Assembly: GCF_035046485.1 (NCBI RefSeq)
Contig: NC_085138.1
Span: forward strand, 40,955,464 to 41,019,463
Source: Aedes albopictus
Lineage: Eukaryota; Arthropoda; Insecta; Diptera; Culicidae
Length of the DNA: 64,000 nt
Reading direction: 5' to 3'
Of the stretch, positions 1-9,855 are shown one piece after another; position 1 is the stretch's first letter, and the number at the start of each line of letters is the position of its first letter. The notes beneath the pieces are model-generated. The model was not told the origin of the DNA. It saw only the letters and a list, made by a program, of their open reading frames with translations, and made no database searches. The position numbers and the translations under genes were made by a program.

Positions 1-344
1 GAATGAAATTTAAAATAATTTTTGGATTCTGAAAAAAAAAATCTCACAGGAATCTCTAAAGTCATGAACAAAGGGATTTGTGGGGAAAAACTAGGAGGAA
101 GATGTGAAGCAATTTTCAAAGCAATTTCTACAGGAATTCTCAGCAGAGGAAAAATGAAGAAATTGGTGGAAAAACTCTTGCATGACGGTGTTTTGAAATA
201 ATCTAGGAAGTAATTCGTTCAGCATTTTCTGGAGTTTTTCCTATAGAATCTCTTGATCTAATTCTGAAAATATCTCTATTTCCCAAAATATCTCAGGAGG
301 AAATCTTGAAAGAAAATCTAACTAAAATTTTTAAACTCCCTGGA

Positions 345-640
345 GCGGATCTGGTGTGATGGTTAAAGCCCGTGACTATCACACCGAGGACCTGCCCAAG
401 TAACACACATGTTATATAAAAGTTACGGCAGCGCAAGTTTTGGTTGTATAGAAGTTTATTTTACGTTATTTCAACACAATGTCGTAACTCTATTATAACA
501 TGTGTGTTGCTTGGGTGGGATCGAATCCCACTCCCGACATACCCACAAAATGTGAGATCTTCCTTCGGAAGGGAAGTAAAGTGTGCGTCCCGAGATGAAC
601 TAGCCTAAGGCTAAAAATTTCGTTAATACAGATGGTGGAA
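345..640 (+). mobile_element. tRNA-derived SINE (family A), split by a MITE
   Basis: The left part (345-394) has a tRNA-like A box, TGGTGTGATGGTTAA at 349-363. The right part (516-640) has a B box, GGATCGAATCCCAC at 518-531, followed by a body containing CACAAAATGTGAGATCTTCC and GAAGGGAAGTAAAG. The two promoter boxes are separated by a 121-bp MITE at 395-515. A second copy of the body lies at 30115-30255, which supports a dispersed SINE family. A and B boxes are internal RNA polymerase III promoter elements; the insertion between them has probably silenced this copy. Confidence 0.75.
395..515. mobile_element. 121-bp MITE nested in the SINE
   Basis: The left end CCCAAGTAACACACATG (from 395) is the reverse complement, with one mismatch in 21 bp, of the right end (495-515, ending TGTTGCTTGGG). 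Imperfect complementarity continues to about 37 bp per arm, so most of the element could fold as a hairpin. Removing it restores a continuous SINE head and body (GAGGACCTG next to TGGGATCGAATCC). The target duplication is short and ambiguous (possibly TG). It has no coding capacity. Confidence 0.75.
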
Positions 641-1395
641 TAAATGATATAATTTGTGCAAAAAACCCAGAAGGAGACTAATTTTCGAAATATGTATTCT
701 TCAGACAAAGTTCCGATAAAATCTCCTGAGGAATTTCCTGAACAAATCCAGGAGAAATTTATGAAGGATCACCTGGAAAACCAAACGAAGAAACCTCTGA
801 AGGAATTCGCTCAAACATCTTTAAATAAATTTTCAAATACATTTCTGGATAAACTAATACAGCATATTCTTGATGGGAAGTGTGTCGCAATTATCAAATG
901 TATCTCTGGAGAAATTCCCGAAAATTTTTATGGTGATATATCCTTAAGAATCTCTGGAGGAACGAACGAAGATATCTGGAATCATTCCCGCATAAATTTC
1001 TGGAAGATTAAACGAGGAATGTTTTTGAAAGATTGTGGAAAAATAGTGGAGGAAAAACAGAAAGCAAAAACTCACAAAATCTTTGGAGATATTTCTGGAG
1101 GAATCTCTAGTCGAAATCTCCAAAAATCTGAAAAAAACCTCGAATGAAGCTGTAAACAAATTTATGATGGTGAATTTGAAGAAATTCCCAAAAGAATGTA
1201 GAAGATATCTTTATGAATATTTTGAGGTATTTCTGAGAGAATCTGTTGTCATGAACGAACGAATCTGTGTGGAATTTCTTAAGGAAACTATTTCCGAAGG
1301 ATTCTCCATGAGATTTTCCAAAACTCCCGATTTTCCAAACTTCCACAATTCCCGAAGAAATCTGTGGAGGAGTCGCAAACCTTTGTGACCCAGTG

Positions 1396-2045
1396 TGGGC
1401 TGCTGAATCCATATCCGGATCCGGGTTTACTCCAGCACGTCATTAGCCTTTTTATTTTCTTTAGTTTTCCTCAACTTATTCATTCGTTAACTCTTTAATA
1501 GGTTACATTACAATTTCTTAAAGAATTCTATCGATTTTTTTCGCAGATACTTCCTTTCAGTATTTCCTACGGATTCCTTTGTTCATTCATCCAAAAAACT
1601 TTTCGGGAACTCCATCAGAAAATCCTGTGACAATTTTTCGGGCGTATTTCCCCAGTTTTTTTTTTGTTCATTCGGTCATCCGCATTGCTCCTCAAATTCC
1701 TTTATAAAATTGTAAAAAATACCTTGTTTATTTCTCCACTTATACCTATATATTTTTTCTAGAGGTTCCTCAATTCATTCTTCCCTAGATTATGTTGGAA
1801 AATTCAATGAGTTCCTCAAGAGACTTTTTCTGGAATACCTCTGGAGATTATTTCTAAATTTCATCCACAGCTTCCATCTCCATTTTTCCTTTCTTTTTTC
1901 CACCAGATTATTGTTTAATACCTACAATAATCTTTTTCTTCAATATAATTAAATATTACTTAAAATATTTATACAGAGGCCCTTTATAATTTTCTCCTTA
2001 GATATTTTTTGGAATTACTCCACAAATTTCTCGAGAGATGCCCCC
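1396..2045. repeat. Degenerate repeat in opposite orientation; no gene
   Basis: From about 1540 the words read in the reverse sense (GGATTCCTTTGTTCATTCAT, TTCCTCAATTCATTC). They are reverse complements of the AATGAACAAAGGAATC-like words of 1-1395. The two blocks therefore form a loose inverted pair centred near 1400-1540. The intervening bases (about 1388-1540) are AT-rich and unrecognised. Confidence 0.5.
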
Positions 2046-2190
2046 CTTTTGATTTACACGTGTGCCACTGTCCGATCACTTTTGCACAATATGAACGCCT
2101 TGCCACACCCAAACCTGTGAACGAAAACATTTTGTATCTTGTATACGTAAAATTCAGCATATAAGTAGCTCCGTGTCAAAAATTGAGCTC
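2046..2190 (+). repeat. Dispersed repeat shared with the right end of the window
   Basis: Contains GCCACTGTCCGATCACTT, CCTTGCCACACCCAAACC, TGTGAACGAAAACATT and AAAATTCAGCATAT in this order. The same ordered strings, with a few substitutions, occur on the minus strand at about 62996-63125, next to an RTE-type reverse transcriptase remnant. That makes this a dispersed element fragment rather than unique DNA. It could be RTE 3' sequence or an independent short element. Confidence 0.7.
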
Positions 2191-2960
2191 AATCCATCAA
2201 CGCAAACCATAGTTACAGCATCTCAAACTTGACCATTTTGTATAAAAATCGGCGTTTGTTCGATCAATCACAGTGTACATAGAATATATGGAGAAATTAT
2301 CCAAGGAATCCCTAGATCATTTATTTCAGAAATCTGTAGATACGTATCTGAAACAATTTCTGAAGAAAAACAAGTTTTTTGAGAAATTATTGAAACAATT
2401 CCTGGAGCAATCCCGTTGAAATCTCGAAAAAAAAAAATCTGGAGGCATGAACAAAGCTCTGGAGAAGTGGAGAAATGTCTTTTCTGTACGAATTCTCAAA
2501 ACATCTGCAGAAAATCTCGAAGGAACCTCTGAATAAACTTTCAATGGAATATTGTAAGGAATTTTCAAAGAAATCTCTGAAGGAATAAAGAAAAATGCCA
2601 AAAAAAGTAATGGAAAAATTCTCAAAAATTATCTCCAGAAATGTTTGGATACATATTGCATTTTAATTTGATGTCTCCACCTCCCCCATCCCCCCCTTCA
2701 AAAAATTTGGGCAGGATTTTGCATTTTGAGGGGGCAGATTAAAAAAATATTTATCAAAATGTCGGGTATTGCCAAACATTCTTTAACAAATCCGATAACT
2801 TTTTAACATTTTTCAGATCAAATGCTTTTTATTTTTATCCCCCCCCCCCCCTCGTCCAGCCAAAGCGTGGTAGGACAAAAAATGAAATAGATATTTGTAA
2901 TCGCCTTAAACTTAAAAAAAAATCAGCAGGAATTCTCAACAGAAGAAAAAACTAAAAATA
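2191..2960. other. No gene; degenerate repeat and homopolymer runs
   Basis: 2281-2640 repeats the GAATCTCTGG/GGAATT vocabulary of the first block. 2641-2958 is AT-rich with two poly-C runs (near 2692 and 2840-2851) and no recognisable gene or element end. The frame at 2326-2625 on the minus strand is low-complexity and judged spurious. Confidence 0.5.
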
Positions 2961-3602
2961 CACACTTAGAATAAATTACAGTATTCGGTGAAAAAAATCA
3001 CCGAAACTGGTCTGTAAACAAGCAAACTACAGTATTACGGTGAAATCGATGAAATTGCAGGAGAAAATCGGTGAAATTTAAGAAATCACCGAAGAACCGG
3101 TGAAATCAGACAAATTTACAGGAGTCCTGTGAATATTTTACCGAACAGATCGGTGATGGGACTATTTTACCGTACTACTGTAACATGCGTTTGACAGCCA
3201 CGCCGGCAGCTTCGAGCATCAGTTCTATTACAATTTGCGCATCATCTCCAAGCATGACTCTCTTGTACAGTGGCAGCAAGTGTGGTTCCTGATCAGAAGG
3301 TCATGTATTCAATACCATCATCGACGTTTTTTTTATGAAAATATTGTTTTTTTGTGCTCGCATAAAATCGCCGTAAATTTGTAAAATTTACCGTACGATC
3401 AGTGATATTGAGAATTCATTTGTAAACAAACATACCGAACGTTCTAAAAAGTACCGAACGTTCCGGTAATTTTGACAGATGCATTTTCCTGAGATTCGCA
3501 GTACGTTCGGTGGTTTGAAAAATCACCGAACTTTTTACCGTACGTTCAGCTGTTGAGATTACGGTAAAATTTTACCGTAATCCGTCATTTTTTCTAAGTG
3601 TG
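2961..3602. mobile_element. 642-bp TA-flanked nonautonomous element
   Basis: The ends are CACACTTAGAA on both strands (2961-2971 and the reverse complement up to 3602), each flanked by TA (2959-2960 and 3603-3604). A TA target duplication is the signature of Tc1/mariner-like insertion. Behind the tip, subterminal runs of ACGGTAAA, CGGTGAAA and AAATCACCGAA occur repeatedly in both orientations. There is no open frame of useful length, so the element must be nonautonomous. Its flanks rejoin the degenerate GAAT repeat. Confidence 0.75.
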
Positions 3603-3604
3603 TA

Positions 3605-4171
3605 TGTGCAGAAAATCTTGAAGGATGAAATTTTGAAATTATTTAAGAAGAAATTTACTTAGAATTTCCTGGATTAGACTAGATTTACTTAGATTTCCTG
3701 GAACTTGTTAAAGAATTTCTAGAGCTATTTCTGAAAAATCTCGAGAAACTTGTAGATTTCCCTGATTTTGGAAGAAATAACAAAGTAATTTGTCTGAAAA
3801 TTCCAGACGGAGTCTATCGACTAATATTCAAAAAAAAAAAATCTTGTGGAGAATTCCCAAAAAAATCTTTTGCGGTTTTTACGAAGCCAATCCGGAAGAA
3901 ATTTCTTCTATACAAAATCGGGAAGAGTGAACGGAGAAATTTCTGATGCGATTCTCTCAGAAATTTTTATATCTTTACACGAATACATTTCTGGCAAAAT
4001 TAACAAAGGCGTTGTTTTTTTTGAAAATCTGCAACACTTCTTAATTACTTCTGAAGTAATTCCCAAAAATCTTTGAAGGAATTTCATTAAAAACCTTTAG
4101 AAATTTGCAGAGAAATCTCTGATGGAATTAACGAAGGAATCTTTGGAGTCATTCTCTCAGAAACCTGTGGA
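3605..4171. repeat. Degenerate GAAT-type repeat
   Basis: Continues the first block after the TA-flanked element (AATCTTGAAGG, GGAATCTTTGGAG, ATTCTCTCAGAAACCTGTGG). It contains the left target-site copy TACATTCT (4172-4179) of the hAT-like insertion that follows. The open frame at 3846-4076 is judged spurious. Confidence 0.55.
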
Positions 4172-4559
4172 TACATTCTCAAGGGCGTAGCCACGGTGGG
4201 GGCAGGGGGGGTCGTGGCCCCCCCTGACCGAGCAACTATATTCTAACTTAACCGAAAAACTTAGATGATCAGAGCTGTTTTTGACTAGTAAAAATAAAAT
4301 TCTTCTGCATCCTCGTATTTTTTTTAATGTATACAGGAATTCCTTCGGAAATACTTGGAGGAATATCTTCGAAAATTCCTGAGGGAATTTCTTCGGAAAT
4401 ACCTGGAGGAATTCCTTTGCAAATTCCTGAAGGAATTCCATCCAAAATTCCTGGAGGAATCCCTCCGCAAATTCCTGGAAGAATCCCATCGGGAATTCCT
4501 GAAGGAATTCTTTTGGAAATTCCTGAAGAAACTCCTTCGGAAATTCCTGAAGGATTTCT

Positions 4560-6060
4560 TCGGAAATTCCTTGGGCAGTTCCTTGGGAAAATCTTGGATG
4601 AATACCTTCGGAGATTCCTGGAGGATTTTTTTCAGAAATCCATAGAGAAATTCGTGAGGAAATCCTTAGGTGAATTCCTTACGAAATTCCTGGACAAAAT
4701 AATTCCAAACTTCCTGGAGGAATGCTTTTGGAAATTCCAGGAGGAATTCCTTCGAAAATTGCTGGATGAATGTCATTGAAAATTCCTGGAGGAATTCCTT
4801 CTGAAAGTCGTGGAGAATTTTTTTCGGAAATACTTTTTGGATTTTTTTTTGAAAGTCTTGCAGGAATTCCTTCTGAAATTCCTTCGGAAATTCCAGGAGG
4901 AATTCCTTCGGAAATTCCAGGAGGAATTCCTTCGGAAATTCCAGGAGGAATTCCTTCGGAAATTCCAGGAGGAATTCCTTCGGAAATTCCTGGAGGAATT
5001 CTTTCAGAAATTTCGGGAGGAATTCCTTCGGAAATTGCTAGACGAATTCCTTTGGAATTCCAGGAGGAATTCCTTTAGGAGTTCCTGGAGGAATTCTTTC
5101 GGAAATTCCGGGAGGAATTCCTTCGGAAATTGCTGGACGAATTTCATTGGGAATTTCAGGAGGAATTCCTCCGGAAATTCCTGCAATAATTTCTTCGGCA
5201 ATTACTGGAGGAATTCCTTCGGAAATTGCTGGACGAATTCTTTTGGAAATTCCAGGAGGAATTCCTTCGGAAATTCCAGGAGGTATTCCTTCGGAAATTC
5301 CTGGAGGAATTCTTTCAGAAATTTCGGGAGGAATTCCTTCGGAAATTGCTAGACGAATTCCTTTGGAATTCCAGGAGGAATTCCTTTAGGAGTTCCTGGA
5401 GGAATTCTTTCGGAAATTCCGGGAGGAATTCCTTCGGAAATTGCTGGACGAATTTCATTGGGAATTTCAGGAGGAATTCCTCCGGAAATTCCTGCAATAA
5501 TTTCTTCGGCAATTACTGGAGGAATTCCTTCGGAAATTGCTGGACGAATTCTTTTGGAAAATCCTGGAGGAATTCCTTCAGAAATTCCTGGAGGAATTGC
5601 TTCAGAAATTCCTGGAGAAATTCCTTCAGAAATTCCTGGTGGATTTTTTTCGGAAATTATTTTTAGATTTTTTTTGAAAATTCCTGGAGGAATACCGTCG
5701 GAAATTCCTAGCAGAATTCCTTCGGAAAATCCTGAAGGACTTCGTTCGGAAATTACTGGAGGAATTCCATCGAAAATTCCTTGGCGAGGTCCTTCGAAAA
5801 ATCTTGGATGAATACTTTCGGAAATTTCTGGAGGAATTCTTTCAGAAATTCTGGGAGGAATTCCTTCGGAAATTGCTTGGAGATTCCTGGACGAATTCCT
5901 TCGGAAATTCCTGGAGAAATTTCTTCGGAAATTCCTTGGGCAGTTCCTTGGGAAAATCTTGGATGAATACCTTCGGAGATTCCTGGAGAAATTCTTTCAG
6001 AAATCCATAGAGAAATTCGTGAGGAAATCCTTAGGTGAATTCCTTACGAAATTCCTGAAC
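4560..6060 (+). repeat. 1365-bp higher-order duplication within the minisatellite
   Basis: The string CAGTTCCTTGGGAAAATCTT begins at 4576 and again at 5941. CATAGAGAAATTCGTGAGG begins at 4641 and again at 6006. Both offsets are 1365 bp, so a segment was duplicated in register. A smaller 869-bp recurrence of ATCTTGGATGAATACTTTC joins 5801 and 6670. Confidence 0.75.
5000..5621 (+). repeat. 311-bp tandem duplication
   Basis: The blocks at about 5000-5310 and 5311-5621 are nearly identical. Both contain GAAATTGCTAGACGAATTCC and CCTGCAATAATTTCTTCGGC at a constant 311-bp offset. High identity suggests recent unequal exchange or slippage inside an otherwise degenerate array. Confidence 0.8.
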
Positions 6061-7754
6061 AAAATAATTCCCATCTTCCTGGAGGAATTCCTTCGGAGAG
6101 TCCTGGAGGAATTCCTTCGGAAAGACTTGGAGGATTTTTTTCGGAAATACTTTTTGGATTATTTTTTTTGGAAGTCTTGCAGGAATTCCTTCTGAAATTC
6201 CTAGCGGAATTCCTTCGGAAATTCCAGGAGGAATTCCTTCGGAAATTCCAGGAGGAATTCCTTCGGAAATTCCTGGAGGAATTCTTTCAGAAATTTCGGG
6301 AGGAATTCCTTCGGAAATTGCTGGACGAATTTCATTGGGAATTCCTTCGGAAATTCCTGCAATAATTTCTTCGGCAATTACTGGAGGAATCCCTTCGGAA
6401 ATTGCTGGACGAATTCTTTTGGAAATTCCTGGAGGATTTTTTTCGGAAATTCTTTTTAGATTTTTTTTTTTTGGAAATTCCTGGAGGAATACTGTCGGAA
6501 ATTCCTAGCAGAATTCCTTCGGAAAATCCTGAAGGAATTCTTTCGGAAATTCCGGGAGGGATTCCTTCAGAAATTCCGGGAGGAATTCCTTCGGAAATTC
6601 CTGAAGGACTTCGTTCGGAAATTACTGGAGGAATTCCATCAAAAATTCCTTGGCGAAGTCCTTCGAAAAATCTTGGATGAATACTTTCAGAAATTTCTGG
6701 AGGAATTCTTTCAGAAATTCCGGGAGGAATTCCTTCGGAAATTGCTTGGAGATTCCTGGACGAATTCCTTTGAAGATTCCTGGAGGAATTGATTCGGAAA
6801 TTCCAGAAGGAATTTCTTTAGGAATTCCCGGAGGAATTCTTTCGGAAATTCGGGGAGGAATTGCTTCGGAAATTCCTGAAGCAATTCCTTTAAAAAATCC
6901 TGGAGGAATTCCTTAAAAATTCCATAAGGAATTCCTTCCAAAATTCTTGGAGGAATCCCTTCGCAAATTCCTGGAAGAATTCCTTCTGAAATTCCTGAAG
7001 GAATTCCTTCGGAAATTCCTGAAGGAATTCGTTCAGAAATTCCTGAAGGAATTCCTTCGGAAATTTGTGGAGGAATTCCTTCGGAAATTCCTTGGGGAGT
7101 TCGCTCGAAAAATCTTGGACAAATACCTCCGGAAATTTCTGGAGGAATTCTTTCAGAAATCTATAGAGAAATTCCTGAGAAAATCCTTGGATGAATTCCT
7201 TAGGACATTCCTGGAAAAAAATCATTCCAAACTTCTTAGAGGAACGCTTTTTATGATTCCTGGAGAATTTTTTTTCGGAAAGTCTTTTTGGATTTTATTT
7301 TTGGAAATTCCAAGAGGAATTCCCTCGAAAATTCATGGAGGAATTCCTTTATAAATTCCGTTAGGAATTCCTTCGAAAATTCCTGGAGGAATTCTTTCGG
7401 AAATTCCGGGAGGAATTCCTTCGGAAATTTCTGGACGAATTCGTTTTAAGATTCATGGAGGAATTCCTTTGGAAATTCCTGCAGAAATTCTTTCGGAAGT
7501 TCTTAGGGGAATTTCTTCGGAAATTCCTGGAGAAACCCCTCCGGAATCTTTTGGATGCATTTTTTCTGAAATTCGTAGAGCAATTATTTCGGAAATTCCT
7601 GGAGGAATTTTTTTAAAAAATGGAGGAATTCCATTGGAAATTCCTGGAGGAATTCCTTTGGAAATTCCTTCGGAAATTCCTGGAGAAACTCTTTTGGAAA
7701 TTCCTGAAGGATTTTTTTTTGGAAATTCCGGGAATAATTCTGCCGGAAATTCCT

Positions 7755-7792
7755 GGAGAAATTCCTTTGGAAATTTCCAAAGGAATTTCTCC
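7755..7792. repeat. Perfect 38-bp palindrome at the array's turning point
   Basis: The segment starts GGAGAAATTCCTTTGG and ends CCAAAGGAATTTCTCC, with the symmetry axis between 7773 and 7774 at AAA/TTT. Every base pairs with its mirror position. It sits exactly where the minisatellite changes orientation, so it is the tip of a much longer imperfect hairpin. Confidence 0.9.
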
Positions 7793-9556
7793 ATGAATTT
7801 CCGATGTAATTTCACCAGGAATTTTGCGAAGGAATTCCTTCAGGATTTTCCGAATGAATTCCTCCATGTATTTCCGAGAGAATTTCTCCAGGAATTTCCG
7901 TAGCAATTCCTCCAGGAATTTCCGAAAGAATTTTCAAGGGAATTCCTCTTGGAATTTTCAAAGGAATTCCTAAATGAATTTCCGAAGAAATTCCTCCACA
8001 AATTTTCCGACGGAATTCCTATACGAATTTCCGAAGAAATCCCTCCAGGAATTTCCGGAGGAATTCCTCCAAGAATTTCCGAAGAAATTCTTCTAGGAAT
8101 TTTCAAAGGAATTCCTCTTGGAATTTTTAAAGGATGTCCTCCTCAAGGAATTTCCGAAGGAATTCCTCCATGAATGTCCGAAGGAACTCCTCTATGAATT
8201 TCCGAATGAATTCCTCCTGGAATTTTGCGAAGGAATTTCTAAAGAATTTTCCAAAGGAATTCCTCCAGAAATTTTCCGACGGAATCCCTCCACGAATTTC
8301 CGAAGAAATTCCTCGAGGAATTTCCGGAGGAATTCCTTCAGGAAATACCGAAGGAATTCCTCCATGAATTTCCGAAGGAATTCCTCCAGGAATTTTGCGA
8401 AGGAAATCCTGAAGCATTTTCCGAAGGAATTGCTCCAGAAATTTTCCGAAAGAATTCATTCACGAATTTCTGAATAAATTCCTCCAAGAATTTTCAAAGG
8501 AATTCCTCCAGGAATTTCCGAACGAAATCCTCCAAGAGTTTTCACAGAAATTCCTTCTGCAATTTCCGAAGGAATCCCTCCTGGTATTTCCGAGGGAATT
8601 CCTGCAGTAATTTCTGAAATATCAGGAAGGAATTTCTCCAGGTATTTCCGAAGGAATTTCTCTGGGTATTTCCGAAAGAATTACTCCAGGAATTCCCGAA
8701 GGTAATCCTCCACGAATTCTCGAAGGAATTTCTCCAAGAATTTCCGAGGGAATTCCTCCAGGATTTTCCCGAATAACTCCTCCATGAGTTTCCGGAGGAG
8801 TTTGTCGAGGAATTTCCGTAGGAATTCCTCCAGGAATTTTCAAAGGAATTTCTCCTGGAATTTTCAAAGGATTTTCTCCTGAATTTCCGAAGGAATTCCT
8901 CTACGAATTTCCAAAAAAATCCCTCCCGGAATTTCCAAAGCAATTTCTTATGGATTTGCCTTGAAAAACCTCCAAAAATTTCCGAATGAATTCCTCAAAA
9001 AATTTTTGACGGTTGTCCTCAAAAAATTCCTTGGGATTTTCTCACATTATCCCCAAACGTGTTTCCGAAGGAATGTTTGAAGAAGTTTCTCAAGTTTTCG
9101 TAGAAGTTCTGCAATTTATTTTTGAAGGAATTTCTTGAGGAATTTTCGAAGAAACTTCTCAAGGATCTGGAATCGCTGGAATTCCTTGAGGAATTTCGTA
9201 AAGATTTATAAAAAAAACCGAAAAAATTCCTCAACGAGCTTATCAAACAATTTCTCACGAAATTTCCGAAGGTTTTAAGACATATCAGACATATGTCAAA
9301 AAAATTTCCAAACGAACTCCTTTAACAATTTCCGAATTTTCCTTATCAAGGCATTTTTTAAGGAATTCTTCAAATAATTTCTGAATGAGTTCCTCTAGAA
9401 AATAAAAAATAAAAAATGATGAAGTATTTAAACTCCTTGTTACTGCAAAGTGGTTTTCAGTGTAAGGGTGCTCGCCCCCCCCCCCCTGGACGAAAAGCTG
9501 GCTACGCCCTTGTACATTCTAGAAGGATTTTGTTTTGGAAAATTGAACAAAGCGTG

Positions 9557-9775
9557 TACCGTAAACCGGGGTCAAATTGATCTCCGGGTCGAAATTGATC
9601 AGACGTTTTTCAGTTAGATCAAGCATACTTTACATAGTTTCCTTCCAAGTACCGTGATGTAGGAATCCTATACTACACGATACATATGAGAAAACTATTT
9701 AAAACATACTTTATCTAACGGAAAAACGTCTGATCAATTTCGACCGGAAGATCAATTTGACCCCGGTTTACGGTA
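9557..9775. mobile_element. TA-flanked MITE with long terminal inverted repeats
   Basis: The left arm starts TACCGTAAACCGGGGTCAA at 9557 and the right arm ends with its reverse complement at 9775. The complementarity runs about 55 bp, including CGAAATTGATCAGACGTTTT. Flanking TA fits a Tc1/mariner-type target duplication. Its 219-bp length and lack of coding potential make it a classic MITE. It lies between hAT-like copies 1 and 2, inserted in the old degenerate repeat. Confidence 0.88.
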
Positions 9776-9855
9776 CTTGGAAAATTCTTGAAGGCATCTG
9801 TAAAGCTATTCTCAAATTAATCTATGAAAGAAATACAGATAAAAAACTCAGGAGG

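Larger units (their letters stand above)
1..1395. repeat. Degenerate GAATCTCTGGAGGAA-type dispersed repeat
   Basis: Loose recurrence of words such as GAATCTCTGGAG, GGAATTTCTG, AATGAACAAAG and GAAAAATTCTCAA, spaced irregularly at about 10-15 bp. The same vocabulary returns at 2281-2640, 3605-4171, 9521-9855, 14641-15395, 21927-22843 and 24061-24660, so it looks like one old repeat family later split by other insertions. A SINE interrupts it at 345-640. The short open frames here (for example 656-1147) are rich in K, E, F, I and S, as expected from the repeat vocabulary, and resemble no known protein. No gene is seen. Confidence 0.7.
4320..9000. repeat. 24-bp GGAATTCC minisatellite with an orientation switch
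   Basis: From 4320 to about 7770 the unit is roughly GGAGGAATTCCT + TCGGAAATTCCT (12+12 bp) in many variants. From about 7775 to 9000 the reverse complement appears (GGAATTTCCGAAGGAATTCC). The body is therefore a giant imperfect inverted repeat. A T-rich block (GGATTTTTTTCGGAAAT or close) recurs near 4816, 5640, 6130, 6435 and 7266, showing higher-order duplication. Open frames on both strands here (for example 4810-5352) are by-products of the stop-poor unit. Confidence 0.9.
4180..9512 (-). mobile_element. hAT-like nonautonomous transposon, family 1, copy 1
   Basis: The left end reads CAAGGGCGTAGCCA (4180-4193) and the right end is its exact reverse complement, TGGCTACGCCCTTG (9499-9512). 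Both are flanked by a perfect 8-bp direct duplication, TACATTCT (4172-4179 and 9513-9520). Eight-bp duplications with short ends of this type are characteristic of the hAT superfamily. The G-rich tract behind each end is shared with the other two family members, but in swapped order, so this copy is inverted relative to them. The 5.3-kb body is nearly all GGAATTCC-type minisatellite (about 4320-9000), and no transposase frame is present, so it would need a transposase supplied in trans. Confidence 0.88.

Noticed and set aside
4157..8943. Many 60-180-codon F/E/L/R- or G/I/P/S-rich frames
   Set aside because: They translate the GGAATTCC minisatellite and its reverse complement. The same pattern recurs at 10-14 kb, 17-21 kb, 33-39 kb and 44 kb.
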